Assembly: GCA_020161835.1 (NCBI GenBank)
Contig: JAIUNL010000005.1
Coordinates: 62,001 to 126,000, forward strand
Origin: Bacteroidota bacterium
GTDB taxonomy: Bacteria; Bacteroidota; JABWAT01
Direction of reading: 5' to 3'
Length of the DNA: 64,000 nucleotides
The notes under the pieces are model-generated. The model saw only the letters and a program-made list of their open reading frames with translations. It ran no database searches and was not told where the DNA came from. Below, piece by piece: positions 25,375-35,307 of this stretch (within the stretch, counting starts at the first letter, position 1; the number at the start of each line of letters is the position of its first letter). Made by a program: the position numbers and the translations under genes.

Positions 25375-26481
25375 TCAGCTCTTGTAAAATGTCAGGATGG
25401 CTTCAGAAATAAACCTTATTTGTTCAGGGTCCATTTCTGTGTGGATAGGAAGACATAAAATCTGATCAGCAGCTTTTTCTGCAACCGGGAAGTCTCCTCT
25501 TACAAATCCGTAATGTGAAAATGCAGGTTGCAAATGCAGTGCCATTGGGTAATGGACGGCAGTCGGAATCCCCTTATCCTTCAGATAGGTCTGTAAGTCA
25601 TTCCGTTTTTCAACCAATATAGAATATTGATGATAAACATGGTTCCGCTCAGGCGCCACTTTGGGAATGATGACGTTTCCGCCTGCAAGTCCTTCATTAT
25701 ATAAGCGGGCAGTTTCTTGTCTTGTTTTTGCCCAGCCATCAAGATAGTTGAGTTTAACCCGTAAAACGGCGGCTTGAATCGTATCTAAACGACTGTTGAG
25801 GCCTAATATTTCATGGAAATATCGTTTTTTAGACCCGTGATTGGCAATCATTTTAAGTTTTTCTGCAATTTTTTCATCATTGGTGAAAATCATGCCACCA
25901 TCACCAAAACAACCCAGATTTTTTGCCGGATAAAATGAGGTTGTAGAAATCAAACCGAATGAACCGGCACGTTTGCCTTTATAAATGGCCCCGATTGACT
26001 GAGCATTGTCTTCAATAACGGGAATATTATGTTTTTTTGCGATTGCAAGGATTTCATCCAAATCAGCAGGTTGTCCGTAAAGATGGACAGGGATGATTGC
26101 TTTGGTTTTGGATGTAATGGCAGCTTCTAATTTTTTCGGATCAATATTATAAGTATCCGGTTGAATATCAACATAAACCGGACGTGCACCTGTTACTGCA
26201 ATGGTTTCAGTTGTCGCAACGAAAGAAAATGCAGTGGTTACCACTTCATCACCGGGTCCAATTTCCAGCGCCATCATGGCAATCTGCAGTGCATCGGTTC
26301 CGTTAGCACAGCCAATTGCATATTTCACGCCTAAATAACCGGCAAGTTCACATTCCAGTTCACCACAATCAGGACCACCGATAAAAGCGGTGGTATCCAG
26401 AACATGATGAATGGCAGCATCCACTTCATCTTTGATTCTGATGTACTGATTTTTAAGATCAACCATTTGAATAGGTTTCAT
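25375..26481 (-). CDS. DegT/DnrJ/EryC1/StrS sugar aminotransferase
   Basis: The 368-residue PLP enzyme has the family marks GTDAL (61-65), EDNAQS (Asp158 holds the pyridine nitrogen) and SFYPAKNLGCFGDGG with the Schiff-base Lys187. It converts a nucleotide-linked keto-sugar to an amino sugar. Candidates for its substrate in this locus are the dTDP-4-keto-6-deoxyglucose made by RfbB or a keto-derivative of the UDP-HexNAc uronate made by the WecC-like enzyme. The start has AAGGAAATTTT before the ATG. The gap upstream is repeat DNA. Confidence 0.92.
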   Translation of the reverse strand: MKPIQMVDLKNQYIRIKDEVDAAIHHVLDTTAFIGGPDCGELECELAGYLGVKYAIGCANGTDALQIAMMALEIGPGDEVVTTAFSFVATTETIAVTGARPVYVDIQPDTYNIDPKKLEAAITSKTKAIIPVHLYGQPADLDEILAIAKKHNIPVIEDNAQSIGAIYKGKRAGSFGLISTTSFYPAKNLGCFGDGGMIFTNDEKIAEKLKMIANHGSKKRYFHEILGLNSRLDTIQAAVLRVKLNYLDGWAKTRQETARLYNEGLAGGNVIIPKVAPERNHVYHQYSILVEKRNDLQTYLKDKGIPTAVHYPMALHLQPAFSHYGFVRGDFPVAEKAADQILCLPIHTEMDPEQIRFISEAILTFYKS

Positions 26482-26719
26482 AAAATTTCCTTTTTAATAC
26501 TTTTTAACACAGAGATACTCAGAGTATTTCACAGAGTTACTCAGAATAGAAATTCATTATTTAATTTAAATATACAAAGAGATATTTTCTATTTTTTCAC
26601 AATATTTTGAACCCATTTATCTAAACCGAATTGCAAAGACACTTTAAAAACTAAAAAAATCTTGCTTAACCTCAGTGAAACTCAGTGTATAACTCTGTAC
26701 CCTCTGTGGCTAAACTGAA
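26482..26719. repeat. Gap with CACAGAG/CTCTGTG repeats
   Basis: CACAGAGATACTCAGAGTAT and CACAGAGTTACTCAGA occur at 26507-26546, and inverted-sense CTCAGTGTATAACTCTGT and CCTCTGTGGCTAAA at 26680-26715. This is the same wording as at 13095-13202. No gene is present; the block separates the aminotransferase from the initiating transferase and may split the transcript. Confidence 0.55.
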
Positions 26720-28111
26720 TTACTGCCCTTTCATTCGCAATAACGTAAATACCGTATGAAAGAGTATCGTCAGATCCATCTTAAAACTCATGTTCTCTAT
26801 ATAATAAAGATCGTACTTCAGTTTTTCAAACACATCTTCGATGGAATTTTCATAGCTGCCCTTCACCTGAGCAAGTCCCGTAATACCAGGCTGTACTTTT
26901 AGTCTTCTTTCATAAAAGGGAACGATATCCCGGTATTTATCAATAAAATGCTGTCTTTCCGGTCTCGGACCCACAACCGACATATCACCTTTTAATACAT
27001 TGATTAACTGCGGAAATTCATCAATCCGGGTTTTTCGCATAAATTTCCCGAATCGGGTAATCCGGGGATCGTCTTTGGTTGCCAGAACCGGACCTGTATG
27101 CTTTTCTGCATCCGTCACCATCGACCTGAATTTAATTACACGAAGTGGTTTTCCGTTTCGTCCTGCTCGTTCCTGAATGAAAAAAATCGGACCTTTACTT
27201 TCCAGTTTAATGATCAGCATACTCACGAGCATAACAGGAGATGCGGCAGTCAGGAATATGACCGAAAACAAAACATCAAAAATTCTTTTGCCAATCCGTT
27301 CAAGCGGAGTAAGAAAATGCGGATTTAAATCAATCAGCGGGAATCCATAAATCTGCTGGGTTCTGGCCTGACCTGAAACGACATCGTATAAATCGGGAAT
27401 AATTTTGACACCAATTCCGGGAGCATCTGCCAACCGAAGAACCTCTGTAAGAAATTTACGGTCCTCCTGCTCGGTTGCCACAATAATTTCGTTGATATCA
27501 TGATCCTTGATCAGCCGTTTCAAACTTCCGAACGGACCCAAAACAGGATCCAATTTAACAACCGGAGTGTCAGAAGTAATATATCCAATAAAATGATAAC
27601 CTAGAGCCGGATATTGTTTGAGGTTCTGAACTGCAAGAATTGCCCGTTTGCCATTCCCGATTACAACAGTTTTTCTGGCTAGAATACCTCTTATCAGCAA
27701 AGACCTCTGAATAGTTCTGATTCCGATCCTGAAAAACAAGGCCAATGACGTGAGCAAAAGCCAATAAAGAAATATCACCAGTTTAACATCGGTTACCTGT
27801 GAAATCCGGGTTTCATCTAGAAACATCAGAAAACTGATAATCAAAGTTCCAACCAGGGTTGCTTTGATAATTTTCACGACTTCATCAAATCTCGAAACGA
27901 TGGTTTTGACCTGATAAAGTCCGGAGATAAAAAAGAGAAGAACCCAGTAAAGGGTCATGATGATCGAAGTTACCCACAGATCTTCAGGAATATTCTTGAA
28001 TTCCAGAGGCTGCATAACAGCCCGAACCCAATAATACAGCCACCAGGCCGAATTAAAGGCAAGGAGATCAAGCAGGAAAATCATGGAAAGAATCAGGCGG
28101 GGAATATTCAT
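26720..28111 (-). CDS. Undecaprenyl-phosphate sugar-1-phosphate transferase (WbaP/WcaJ type)
   Basis: The 463-residue product has four N-terminal transmembrane helices (to about 125), a Rossmann-like CoA_binding_3 region (about 140-250: KTVVIGNGKRA, LGPFGSLKRLI) and a C-terminal sugar-transferase domain (about 268-463). The catalytic part shows KRIFDVLFSVIFL, FFIQERAGRNG, VIKFRSM, RIDEFPQ with the Asp-Glu dyad, and VGPRPER. It starts assembly of the polysaccharide unit by moving hexose-1-phosphate (glucose or galactose likely) onto undecaprenyl phosphate at the inner membrane. It overlaps the next upstream gene by four bases. Confidence 0.93.
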   Translation of the reverse strand: MNIPRLILSMIFLLDLLAFNSAWWLYYWVRAVMQPLEFKNIPEDLWVTSIIMTLYWVLLFFISGLYQVKTIVSRFDEVVKIIKATLVGTLIISFLMFLDETRISQVTDVKLVIFLYWLLLTSLALFFRIGIRTIQRSLLIRGILARKTVVIGNGKRAILAVQNLKQYPALGYHFIGYITSDTPVVKLDPVLGPFGSLKRLIKDHDINEIIVATEQEDRKFLTEVLRLADAPGIGVKIIPDLYDVVSGQARTQQIYGFPLIDLNPHFLTPLERIGKRIFDVLFSVIFLTAASPVMLVSMLIIKLESKGPIFFIQERAGRNGKPLRVIKFRSMVTDAEKHTGPVLATKDDPRITRFGKFMRKTRIDEFPQLINVLKGDMSVVGPRPERQHFIDKYRDIVPFYERRLKVQPGITGLAQVKGSYENSIEDVFEKLKYDLYYIENMSFKMDLTILFHTVFTLLRMKGQ

Positions 28112-29319
28112 TTTGGAAGCTTTGCCAATTTATCAAAATGCAAAGTTTGTAATTTTTGCTCAAAATGTCCAACAATCGTCGTCCAATCTAGTTCCAACCG
28201 TGCAGTTTTCTCACCTTCCAATGCAATTTCACGGTACCTGACAGGATTCTGAAGCACTTTACAAATCTGATCTGCAAATTCATTTTCAGATTCAGCCATC
28301 AAAATATAGGGTTTAAGAATCTCAGGCAACCCTGCAATAGCCTTTGGGGATGAAATAACGGGCACACCAAGAACAAGACTTTCAATCACTTTGTTTAAGG
28401 TACCTGCACCAAACCTGACAGGAGCAATGGTAACTGTACTTTTCAGATATTCAGTTCTGATATCTTCTACGAAACCAGTCACTATAACTTTATCTGATGA
28501 AAGATTTGAAATTGAGCGGGGTGGTTTTTGGCCAACCAGGTAAAGTTTTGCACTCGGAATCTGCTTCCAGACCAGTGGCATGATGGAATGAACGGTAAAA
28601 AGTGCAGCATCCTGATTCGGAAAATAGGGCATATTTCCTGTGAAAATAATCCGGTTGGATTCGGGGATAATTCCCGAAATCTTTACAAAGGTTGTTAGAT
28701 CGACACCATTCGGGAGTTCTGAAATTCCAACGGTCAGCTTAGATGTTTTTTCCAGATGGACTTTATCAACCGGGGAACAAATAAAAAGCTGATCAAACTT
28801 GTCTGCTACCTTTTCATAGTTCAGTATTCTGTTTTTTTCAATTTCAAAAATGAATTTTTTTAATAAATTGGATTCAATTTCTATCATTCGCTGTAGATAT
28901 AAGGAAACAGAATCGGTATAATCAATCACCTTCAATATCCGGTCAGAAACGGCATCCCCATAAAGACCCGATCTAATCAAATGAAAATAAACAATATCAA
29001 TTTTTTCTGTTTTGGTGATATCTTCTAGCCGTTTTAAAAGCGCTGGTGAAAAATACCATAAAACCTGAAGCGGAATTCCTGAGAAAAAACGAATAACCAG
29101 ACTCCAAACAGATAGGTACCAAGGGAAATAGAGAATTTCAGCATCCGGGCCTGCCTTTTTTATTCCATCCAGGTCACTTTGATTTTCTCTTGATCTGCTT
29201 AGGCAAAGAATTTTAACTGAATGATTTTTTGAAAGCCGTTGGGCAATATTGAATATTTTAAGTTTATCGCCCCGGAATGGCGGGAAAGGAACCCGTGTAG
29301 TAACGATCAGGATATTCAT
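28108..29319 (-). CDS. GT4-type glycosyltransferase
   Basis: The 403-residue product has a GT-B layout: N-terminal TRVPFPPFRGDKLKIFNIAQRL, and a C-terminal donor domain with IIFTGNMPYFPNQDAA, LYLVGQKP, VTGFVEDI and the APVRFGAGTLNKVIESLVLGVPVISS stretch, which contains the E-x7-E-like nucleotide-sugar site. It resembles sugar transferases of exosortase/EPS loci. It adds one sugar in the cytoplasm; donor unknown. It overlaps both neighbours by four bases (ATGA), so it is part of one tight translational chain. Base composition is near normal here, just right of the AT-rich core. Confidence 0.87.
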   Translation of the reverse strand: MNILIVTTRVPFPPFRGDKLKIFNIAQRLSKNHSVKILCLSRSRENQSDLDGIKKAGPDAEILYFPWYLSVWSLVIRFFSGIPLQVLWYFSPALLKRLEDITKTEKIDIVYFHLIRSGLYGDAVSDRILKVIDYTDSVSLYLQRMIEIESNLLKKFIFEIEKNRILNYEKVADKFDQLFICSPVDKVHLEKTSKLTVGISELPNGVDLTTFVKISGIIPESNRIIFTGNMPYFPNQDAALFTVHSIMPLVWKQIPSAKLYLVGQKPPRSISNLSSDKVIVTGFVEDIRTEYLKSTVTIAPVRFGAGTLNKVIESLVLGVPVISSPKAIAGLPEILKPYILMAESENEFADQICKVLQNPVRYREIALEGEKTARLELDWTTIVGHFEQKLQTLHFDKLAKLPK

Positions 29320-30281
29320 AATTTAGTATGTTTAAGTCGCTCTAAATCAGGCGGTGATGGCTCTTCAACTTTTCTGTAATTAAAGAAATGAAAAAGGCCA
29401 TCTCTAAATCCTTTAAGAATTGAAAAAATCTTTTTCTTTTTTTGAAAGAACTCAAGGTTAACACTAACACCTATTTTTAATATTTTATATCCTGAAATAA
29501 AAAGAGATAATAAAACAGAATAAATACCATAGAATATATTAAATTCACATGCATAAACAATTCGATTTCGGGTGTAATAATAATTATACAAATTAGAATA
29601 ATCAATAATATTTTGACCTGCACCAGCATGATGGAATATCTTAGCTTCTGCACAATACAATATTTTATACTTTTTGGGAATTGTTCGAACATAATCAACA
29701 TCCTCAAAGTACATAAAATATTTTTCACGAAATAATCCTAATTTTTTGAAAGTCTCAAGCCTAATAAAAATACAACTACCTTCAAGGGAATTAAGAAATT
29801 GGCTTTCTAAACCATGTTTTTCATTTGACAATAAACGGTAGCGCGCAACTCCACATATTTTAAAAATAGAAATTTTTGAACCAGCGCAATAAATCAAATT
29901 ATTAGGTTCAAAATAGGAAACCTTTACATTTACAAAACTTACATCCTCGTTAAATAATGAACATTTACGTACTTTATCAATAATATCATTTTCAAGTTGA
30001 GTGTCATTATTAATTATTACTGCCCATTCGTATTTAAGTTCAATCGCTTTTAAAAGCCCAACATTCATCCCACCTGCGTAACCTCTATTATAATCAGTCT
30101 GTATTAATAAAACATCAACAACCTTTGCACATAGGTTTTCATAATCACTATTTGTTGAACAATTATCCACAACAATAATATCAGCATCAACAGATAAGTT
30201 TCTAATTGAATCAATACAACTAATAGTATTGTCTATTCCATTGTAATTCAATATTATAAAAACATTTTTATTTTTATTCAT
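29316..30281 (-). CDS. GT2 glycosyltransferase
   Basis: The 321-residue product has the family-2 fold: IILNYNGIDNTISCIDSI, IVVDNCSTNSD, INNDTQ in place of DxD, EGSCIFIRLETFKKLG and FMYFEDVDYV. A hydrophobic stretch near residues 250-275 suggests membrane association. It resembles rhamnosyltransferase-like enzymes. It overlaps the next GT2 by eight bases. Codon use is strongly AT-biased, unlike the genes outside 29.3-36.4 kb. Confidence 0.9.
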   Translation of the reverse strand: MNKNKNVFIILNYNGIDNTISCIDSIRNLSVDADIIVVDNCSTNSDYENLCAKVVDVLLIQTDYNRGYAGGMNVGLLKAIELKYEWAVIINNDTQLENDIIDKVRKCSLFNEDVSFVNVKVSYFEPNNLIYCAGSKISIFKICGVARYRLLSNEKHGLESQFLNSLEGSCIFIRLETFKKLGLFREKYFMYFEDVDYVRTIPKKYKILYCAEAKIFHHAGAGQNIIDYSNLYNYYYTRNRIVYACEFNIFYGIYSVLLSLFISGYKILKIGVSVNLEFFQKKKKIFSILKGFRDGLFHFFNYRKVEEPSPPDLERLKHTKL

Positions 30282-31182
30282 ATTTTAAATATCGAAATCC
30301 ATTACCTTTATGCATATTATGATTGAAATAATCCTTTAATGAGCAAAGTGCTACCTTATAATACTTACGATTTAGAAAAAACCATACTGACATCTTTACC
30401 AATATAACAAGAACAAAATATATCTTAGCGATTATTTTTCGTAAATTGTTTGCATCCTTATTAATAAGATATAACCGATTTCTGATTGAATAATAATATT
30501 TAAATATTTTATTTGATTCTCCAGAATCATGGTAAACAATTGCATTTTCAATTACGGCCATTTTAATTGTTGCATTATTTGCTCTGTAACAGAAATCAAT
30601 ATCTTCTAAATACATAAAATATAATTCATCAAATTTACCAATTGTATTAAAAACAGATATTCTGATTCCCATAAAGCAACCGGATATAAAATTAATCTTA
30701 TCTTTCTTTTTATAGTCATACTTGTTTAGATGAATAGCTTTTCCGAGAAATGGCTGAAGAATACCTCCACAAAACCATATTTCCCCTCTATTATTTTTAT
30801 TATAAATAAAAGGAGAAACAATTGAAACATCTGAATTAAAATCAAGGAAATCATAAAGTTGGTTTATTGCATTATTTCCTAAAATGACATCATTATTTAT
30901 TAATATTATGGCATCGTTACTTTCTAAACTGTAATTTGACTGGACATAACCAATACCATAGTTAACTCCTCCTGCAAACCCCAAGTTTGTGGAAGTAGAA
31001 ATAATAACTGTATTACTATTAAAACGAGTATTACTTAGTATTTCTAATGAATTGTCGGTAGAGCTATTATCAATAAGAATAATGTAAAATATCCGATTGT
31101 CACTATATTTTTCAATTGAATGAATACACTCTATTGTTGATTGCGCTCTATTATAATTCAATATGATAAGGTATTGATTCAT
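30274..31182 (-). CDS. GT2 glycosyltransferase
   Basis: The 302-residue product is related to its neighbour: IILNYNRAQSTIECIHSIEKY, ILIDNSSTDNSLEIL, LINNDV, GCFMGIRISVFNTIGKFDE and YFMYLEDIDFCYRAN. The pair may have arisen by duplication. It probably adds a deoxy- or furanose sugar to the lipid-linked unit. It overlaps the polymerase gene by four bases and is in the AT-rich core. Confidence 0.9.
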   Translation of the reverse strand: MNQYLIILNYNRAQSTIECIHSIEKYSDNRIFYIILIDNSSTDNSLEILSNTRFNSNTVIISTSTNLGFAGGVNYGIGYVQSNYSLESNDAIILINNDVILGNNAINQLYDFLDFNSDVSIVSPFIYNKNNRGEIWFCGGILQPFLGKAIHLNKYDYKKKDKINFISGCFMGIRISVFNTIGKFDELYFMYLEDIDFCYRANNATIKMAVIENAIVYHDSGESNKIFKYYYSIRNRLYLINKDANNLRKIIAKIYFVLVILVKMSVWFFLNRKYYKVALCSLKDYFNHNMHKGNGFRYLKYE

Positions 31183-32432
31183 ATTTTTGAATTTCTAAAA
31201 TTATAAATGTTGAATATTAGATAATTTATAAATAATAAAAATATAATATTTAACATTGTAAATATATTTGTAAAAAATGAAATTAAAATAAATGCACCCA
31301 CAAAACAATAATTAGTTATTGTATAAATATTTGGATGTATTTTCATCCGGTGATAAGCCATATTTGATAAAAAGCCATTTATAAATGAAAATACACAAAC
31401 ACCTATAATTCCGAAATCACTATAATAAGGCCAAATATAAGGGAATGTGTTATATGCTGTATTTATAAAAGGTCTTGAATTAATTGAAAAATAAACTAAG
31501 ATTTCATGTTTAATACCGGTTAGCGCTAAAAGCCAATCGAAAGTCAATGCACCATACGTAAAATCAGTAAAGCGATTTATTGTCCTTGATAAATTTTCAA
31601 TATTCATCACAATATACATATATGGCTCAGTTAAAAAGGCATAATCCTTATTAAAATGCATTTTTGATACATGATATACATAATCCTGAATATATTGACT
31701 AAGGCGAATTGATTGAATTAAGTATAATAAACCAAAAAGTACTATAAGTGATATTATGCTTTTCTTTATATTAACAAATTTTGTAAAATTAAATAAATAT
31801 ATTATGGACATTAATATCCATAAGAAGTAGTTAAATCTTTGTAGTAAAAAGAAAAATGTAATAAACGTAATTAATAATATAGCTAATATAAATCCATATT
31901 TATTACCACTCTTCTTTGCCTCATAAATAAAAACAATGGAGTAGAACATGATCAATAGCTGCATATTTACAAATAAGTGGAGACCAAATATTCCAAATTC
32001 AATCCTTGCCTTATCAAATCGTGGAGATAATAATGGAATATACCCTTCTAATAAATATTCTGTAAAATATGATACTATATAGATTAAAAAAAGTATTGTA
32101 ATTGAATTTTTGAAGAATATATATTCATTTTCCGAATTTATTAATTTTGTATCTCTATATGGGAATTTTACAAATATTTCCCTATCACGTATATCAATTT
32201 TCGTATTATATACGAAATGACCCAAAATAAAAGAACCAAATGCCACAAATAAAACAATCCATGTATACATTGGCCATTCAGTTTGAAACCCACTAAGCTT
32301 CAATTCACAAAGCCCAATTACAAAACTCCATACACCAATATATAAATGGAGGGGAGAAAATAACTCAGACTTTTTTAAAAAGGAATTTATTAAAACCAAT
32401 ATTGTAATTCCAAAAAAAGTAAGTGCAATCAT
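31179..32432 (-). CDS. Polysaccharide repeat-unit polymerase (Wzy-like)
   Basis: The 417-residue product is almost entirely hydrophobic with about ten to twelve predicted membrane helices and one larger periplasmic loop (about 250-345: LTEPYMYIVMNIENLSRTIN, then a SRPFINTAYNTFPYIWPYYSDFG region). That is the O-antigen polymerase pattern; the conserved YSDFG-like segment near residue 350 is usual in this group. It joins repeat units at the outer face of the inner membrane. It lies between Wzx and the transferases, overlapping both by four bases. Confidence 0.82.
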   Translation of the reverse strand: MIALTFFGITILVLINSFLKKSELFSPLHLYIGVWSFVIGLCELKLSGFQTEWPMYTWIVLFVAFGSFILGHFVYNTKIDIRDREIFVKFPYRDTKLINSENEYIFFKNSITILFLIYIVSYFTEYLLEGYIPLLSPRFDKARIEFGIFGLHLFVNMQLLIMFYSIVFIYEAKKSGNKYGFILAILLITFITFFFLLQRFNYFLWILMSIIYLFNFTKFVNIKKSIISLIVLFGLLYLIQSIRLSQYIQDYVYHVSKMHFNKDYAFLTEPYMYIVMNIENLSRTINRFTDFTYGALTFDWLLALTGIKHEILVYFSINSRPFINTAYNTFPYIWPYYSDFGIIGVCVFSFINGFLSNMAYHRMKIHPNIYTITNYCFVGAFILISFFTNIFTMLNIIFLLFINYLIFNIYNFRNSKI

Positions 32433-33814
32433 TTTAAATAGTCCAAGTTTCTTTTTAAGATAACATCTACCCTTAATAATGTTGCGGAGGCCAGTAAAAT
32501 AAGTAAGTATGATATATTATTATGATACTCATAAAGGATCAATGTGCATAATACTGAAACTGAGAAATAAATTATATTTTTATCAAATATATCCCGATTA
32601 TCAATTTTGCTAAAATAAATAACGAGTAGAAGAAGTAACATATGTGTGAGTAATGAAACATATACAGTTCCTTTGTAGCCATAAATAGGAACAAAATAAA
32701 TATTTCCAAATATACTGAATAGACTTAAAATAAAAGAAATAAATGTTCGTTGAGATTGAAATCCACTAACGGTCATAAATGTTAATTGTGGTTCTGTAAA
32801 AAAACGTATAACCATAACAAATAATAACAATTGAAATATATAAACAGAAGCAGAATAAGATGGATTATTATATACTACATCAATAATAAAACTCGATGAT
32901 AACCACAATACTGTCAAAACTACTAACGAAATTATATATATTATTTTTGTCAAAGCTATAACAAGATTTTTTGCTTCATTTTTATTTGGTGTAACTAACC
33001 TTGAAACATTCCCAATAAATACCATATTAAACACTTCGGGTATTATTAAAAATATAGTCATTAGTTTAAAGGCAGCTTGATAGATAGCGACTGATTTTTC
33101 ACCTCCCAATTGAAGAAGTATAATGGTATCAATTAAAAAAAACATGTGTCCAAAAATCATATGGAATCCAAAAGGCATCATGTCTTTAAATGAACTTATA
33201 ATTGTACCTATTTTAATTTGGGATAAACCAAAGGCTGTGTATTTAAAATTTAATAACAATATTATTACATTTAACAACCTAATAAAGACTAATAAGAATA
33301 ACAATAGTAGCACACTATATTTTTCTAGTAAAAAGGAAATACTGAGAAATATGATAAGAATATTAATTGATATATTACAAATTGACTCGTATTTGTATTT
33401 ATTCAACCCTCTGAAAATAGCAGTAAGTCCATTTGAGATAGAAGTAAAGACAAGATAAATATTTAAAATATATAAGTAAGATTTAGTCAATTCACTTGAT
33501 GATATTAAATACGTATAAATATTTACAATGATAAAGGTAATAAATACTAATAATATTTTTATTGGTATATATTTATTTAGTATAGCATCAATATTCTGAG
33601 GTAATAATGATATTTCCTTTACAACCAATAATTCAAAACCAAAATCACAAATAACTAGTAAAAGTAGAACAATCTGAAACGATGAACTAAAACTGCCAAA
33701 TGAATCCACATCACTTATTCTTGCAATAACCCAAAATAAAAACGAAATTGATATAATTCGCATTATACTATTCAAAGTGAGGAAAATAGAATTGTTAATA
33801 AAATCTGATTTCAT
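32429..33814 (-). CDS. Polysaccharide repeat-unit flippase (Wzx-like)
   Basis: The 461-residue product has about twelve to fourteen membrane helices and the MATE/MOP-like start NSIFLTLNSIMRIISISFLFWVIARISDVDSFGSFS seen in Wzx proteins (in part), plus GLTAIFRGLNKYKYES. It moves the undecaprenyl-linked repeat unit across the inner membrane. No ribosome site is obvious before the ATG, as is common in this group. A 560-bp AT-rich gap lies upstream, so it may open its own transcript. Confidence 0.85.
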   Translation of the reverse strand: MKSDFINNSIFLTLNSIMRIISISFLFWVIARISDVDSFGSFSSSFQIVLLLLVICDFGFELLVVKEISLLPQNIDAILNKYIPIKILLVFITFIIVNIYTYLISSSELTKSYLYILNIYLVFTSISNGLTAIFRGLNKYKYESICNISINILIIFLSISFLLEKYSVLLLLFLLVFIRLLNVIILLLNFKYTAFGLSQIKIGTIISSFKDMMPFGFHMIFGHMFFLIDTIILLQLGGEKSVAIYQAAFKLMTIFLIIPEVFNMVFIGNVSRLVTPNKNEAKNLVIALTKIIYIISLVVLTVLWLSSSFIIDVVYNNPSYSASVYIFQLLLFVMVIRFFTEPQLTFMTVSGFQSQRTFISFILSLFSIFGNIYFVPIYGYKGTVYVSLLTHMLLLLLVIYFSKIDNRDIFDKNIIYFSVSVLCTLILYEYHNNISYLLILLASATLLRVDVILKRNLDYLK

Positions 33815-34374
33815 TTAGTTTATTAAAAATTACATTGGTTTTTATTGTGTATATGTTAATCAAGTAAATTATTTTATTAATATATAAAGTACATCAACAA
33901 TTGTTTATATCTTGATTCATAATAATTCAGTGAAATTAATATCTCATTTTCATAAGTATTATAAGCCAATTGAAAAGTTCTTTATGTTACTCCAAATAAA
34001 TTATTTAATTTGCCACTTATCATTAATTAATATCAATTGCTGTCAGATATTACATCTTATTTATAAATAATCTCTCTGCTTTTTTATTTATACTTTTAAT
34101 TTATTGTTAATTATCCAACTTATTATTGGCCATTTAGTATTTCACTTTGAATACGACCATAAATTATTTGTATTACAAACTTACTTTTAATTATACTTAA
34201 CAATAAAGGAGTTCTTTACGGAATAAAGTTATAACACTTTACAATTGAGAGAAGAAGGTAATGTATTGAAACAAAATCATAATTAATATTATAAAACATA
34301 TATAATCTTTTTTCAATACAGTAGCGATGAATTTTGTTCTGTAATTATTGGCTTTGATTTATTAATAACTATAA
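33815..34374. other. 560-bp AT-rich gap without a gene
   Basis: All six frames are broken by stops. Base composition is extremely AT-rich. The only structure seen is a perfect 10-bp inverted repeat, TGTATTGAAA (34262-34271) with TTTCAATACA (34311-34320), near the 3' end of the methyltransferase gene on the minus strand. It may hold a promoter for wzx, or the remains of a lost gene. Confidence 0.5.
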
Positions 34375-35217
34375 TCATAGTTTTTCAGCGATTATTATAT
34401 CTTGGTAACTTAAATAATTTTTTCGGCCACACCATGATCCATAATTAATTGAATCACATATTATTAAACCATTTTTTTTAAAAAGTAATTTTATATAGTC
34501 TTCGTCAAATCCAATTGCACTTTCTGGTATTTCTTGATCTTTTGTAAATGATACATTATCGATTCTATAAATCAAATTTTGATCTGATTTGCTTCTTTTA
34601 ATATTATCCTTCGATTCATCATTAAGGATAAACATTGTTATTAGACACCTAGCTTTTGATTTCATTACTCTAGATATTTCATAAATATACCTTTCAACAT
34701 CAATTGCATACATATGCGTAAATACTGAAGTAAGGAAAACAAAATCAAAGTAATCATTTGAATATTCAAAAGTATAATTTGATGAATTGACTATCCCCTG
34801 TGGATTATACATTTGATTAAAAATATTAGAATGTTTAAAATAAAAATTGGGATATCGACTTGTTATATTTTCGTTTGCCCAATTAATCCCCATTTTTACA
34901 ATATCAAAGCCGTGATATTCTCCATTTTCTGTTAAATATTTTGTAATAGGAACGGCCATCCTTCCAATTCCACAGCCAATATCTAATATTTTACTATTAG
35001 GCATTATGTGACCAAGTTCAATAAAATATCCTAAAAATTCCTTACCAGTCTTTTCATAATCTCCATCTCCAATGTAAATCATACTTCTCGGAGGAATTAA
35101 AGGATTTTTTGTTCCTTTCAATTCATCATAGAAATCAAATATTTTATAACTCAATTTTTTAAAGGCTAAATAAATTGGCTTTATAATTGATTTAAACATT
35201 CTATTATTATAATTCAT
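34375..35217 (-). CDS. Class I SAM-dependent methyltransferase
   Basis: The 280-residue product has motif I SKILDIGCGIGRMAVPI (about 75-91), EYHGFDIV, and post-I NDYFDFVFLTSVFTHMYAIDVERYIYEISRVMKS, the pattern of small-molecule methyltransferases. In a polysaccharide locus it likely caps or methylates a sugar hydroxyl. The N-terminal 30 residues are basic and hydrophobic in part. It is within the AT-rich core, flanked by gaps on both sides. Confidence 0.85.
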   Translation of the reverse strand: MNYNNRMFKSIIKPIYLAFKKLSYKIFDFYDELKGTKNPLIPPRSMIYIGDGDYEKTGKEFLGYFIELGHIMPNSKILDIGCGIGRMAVPITKYLTENGEYHGFDIVKMGINWANENITSRYPNFYFKHSNIFNQMYNPQGIVNSSNYTFEYSNDYFDFVFLTSVFTHMYAIDVERYIYEISRVMKSKARCLITMFILNDESKDNIKRSKSDQNLIYRIDNVSFTKDQEIPESAIGFDEDYIKLLFKKNGLIICDSINYGSWCGRKNYLSYQDIIIAEKL

Positions 35218-35307
35218 AGTAATCTCGTATTGCTTAAAATAAATAAATATCTTTATTAAATATAAATAAAACAGTTACTTTACCATTTCCGCATTTATGT
35301 CGCAAAT

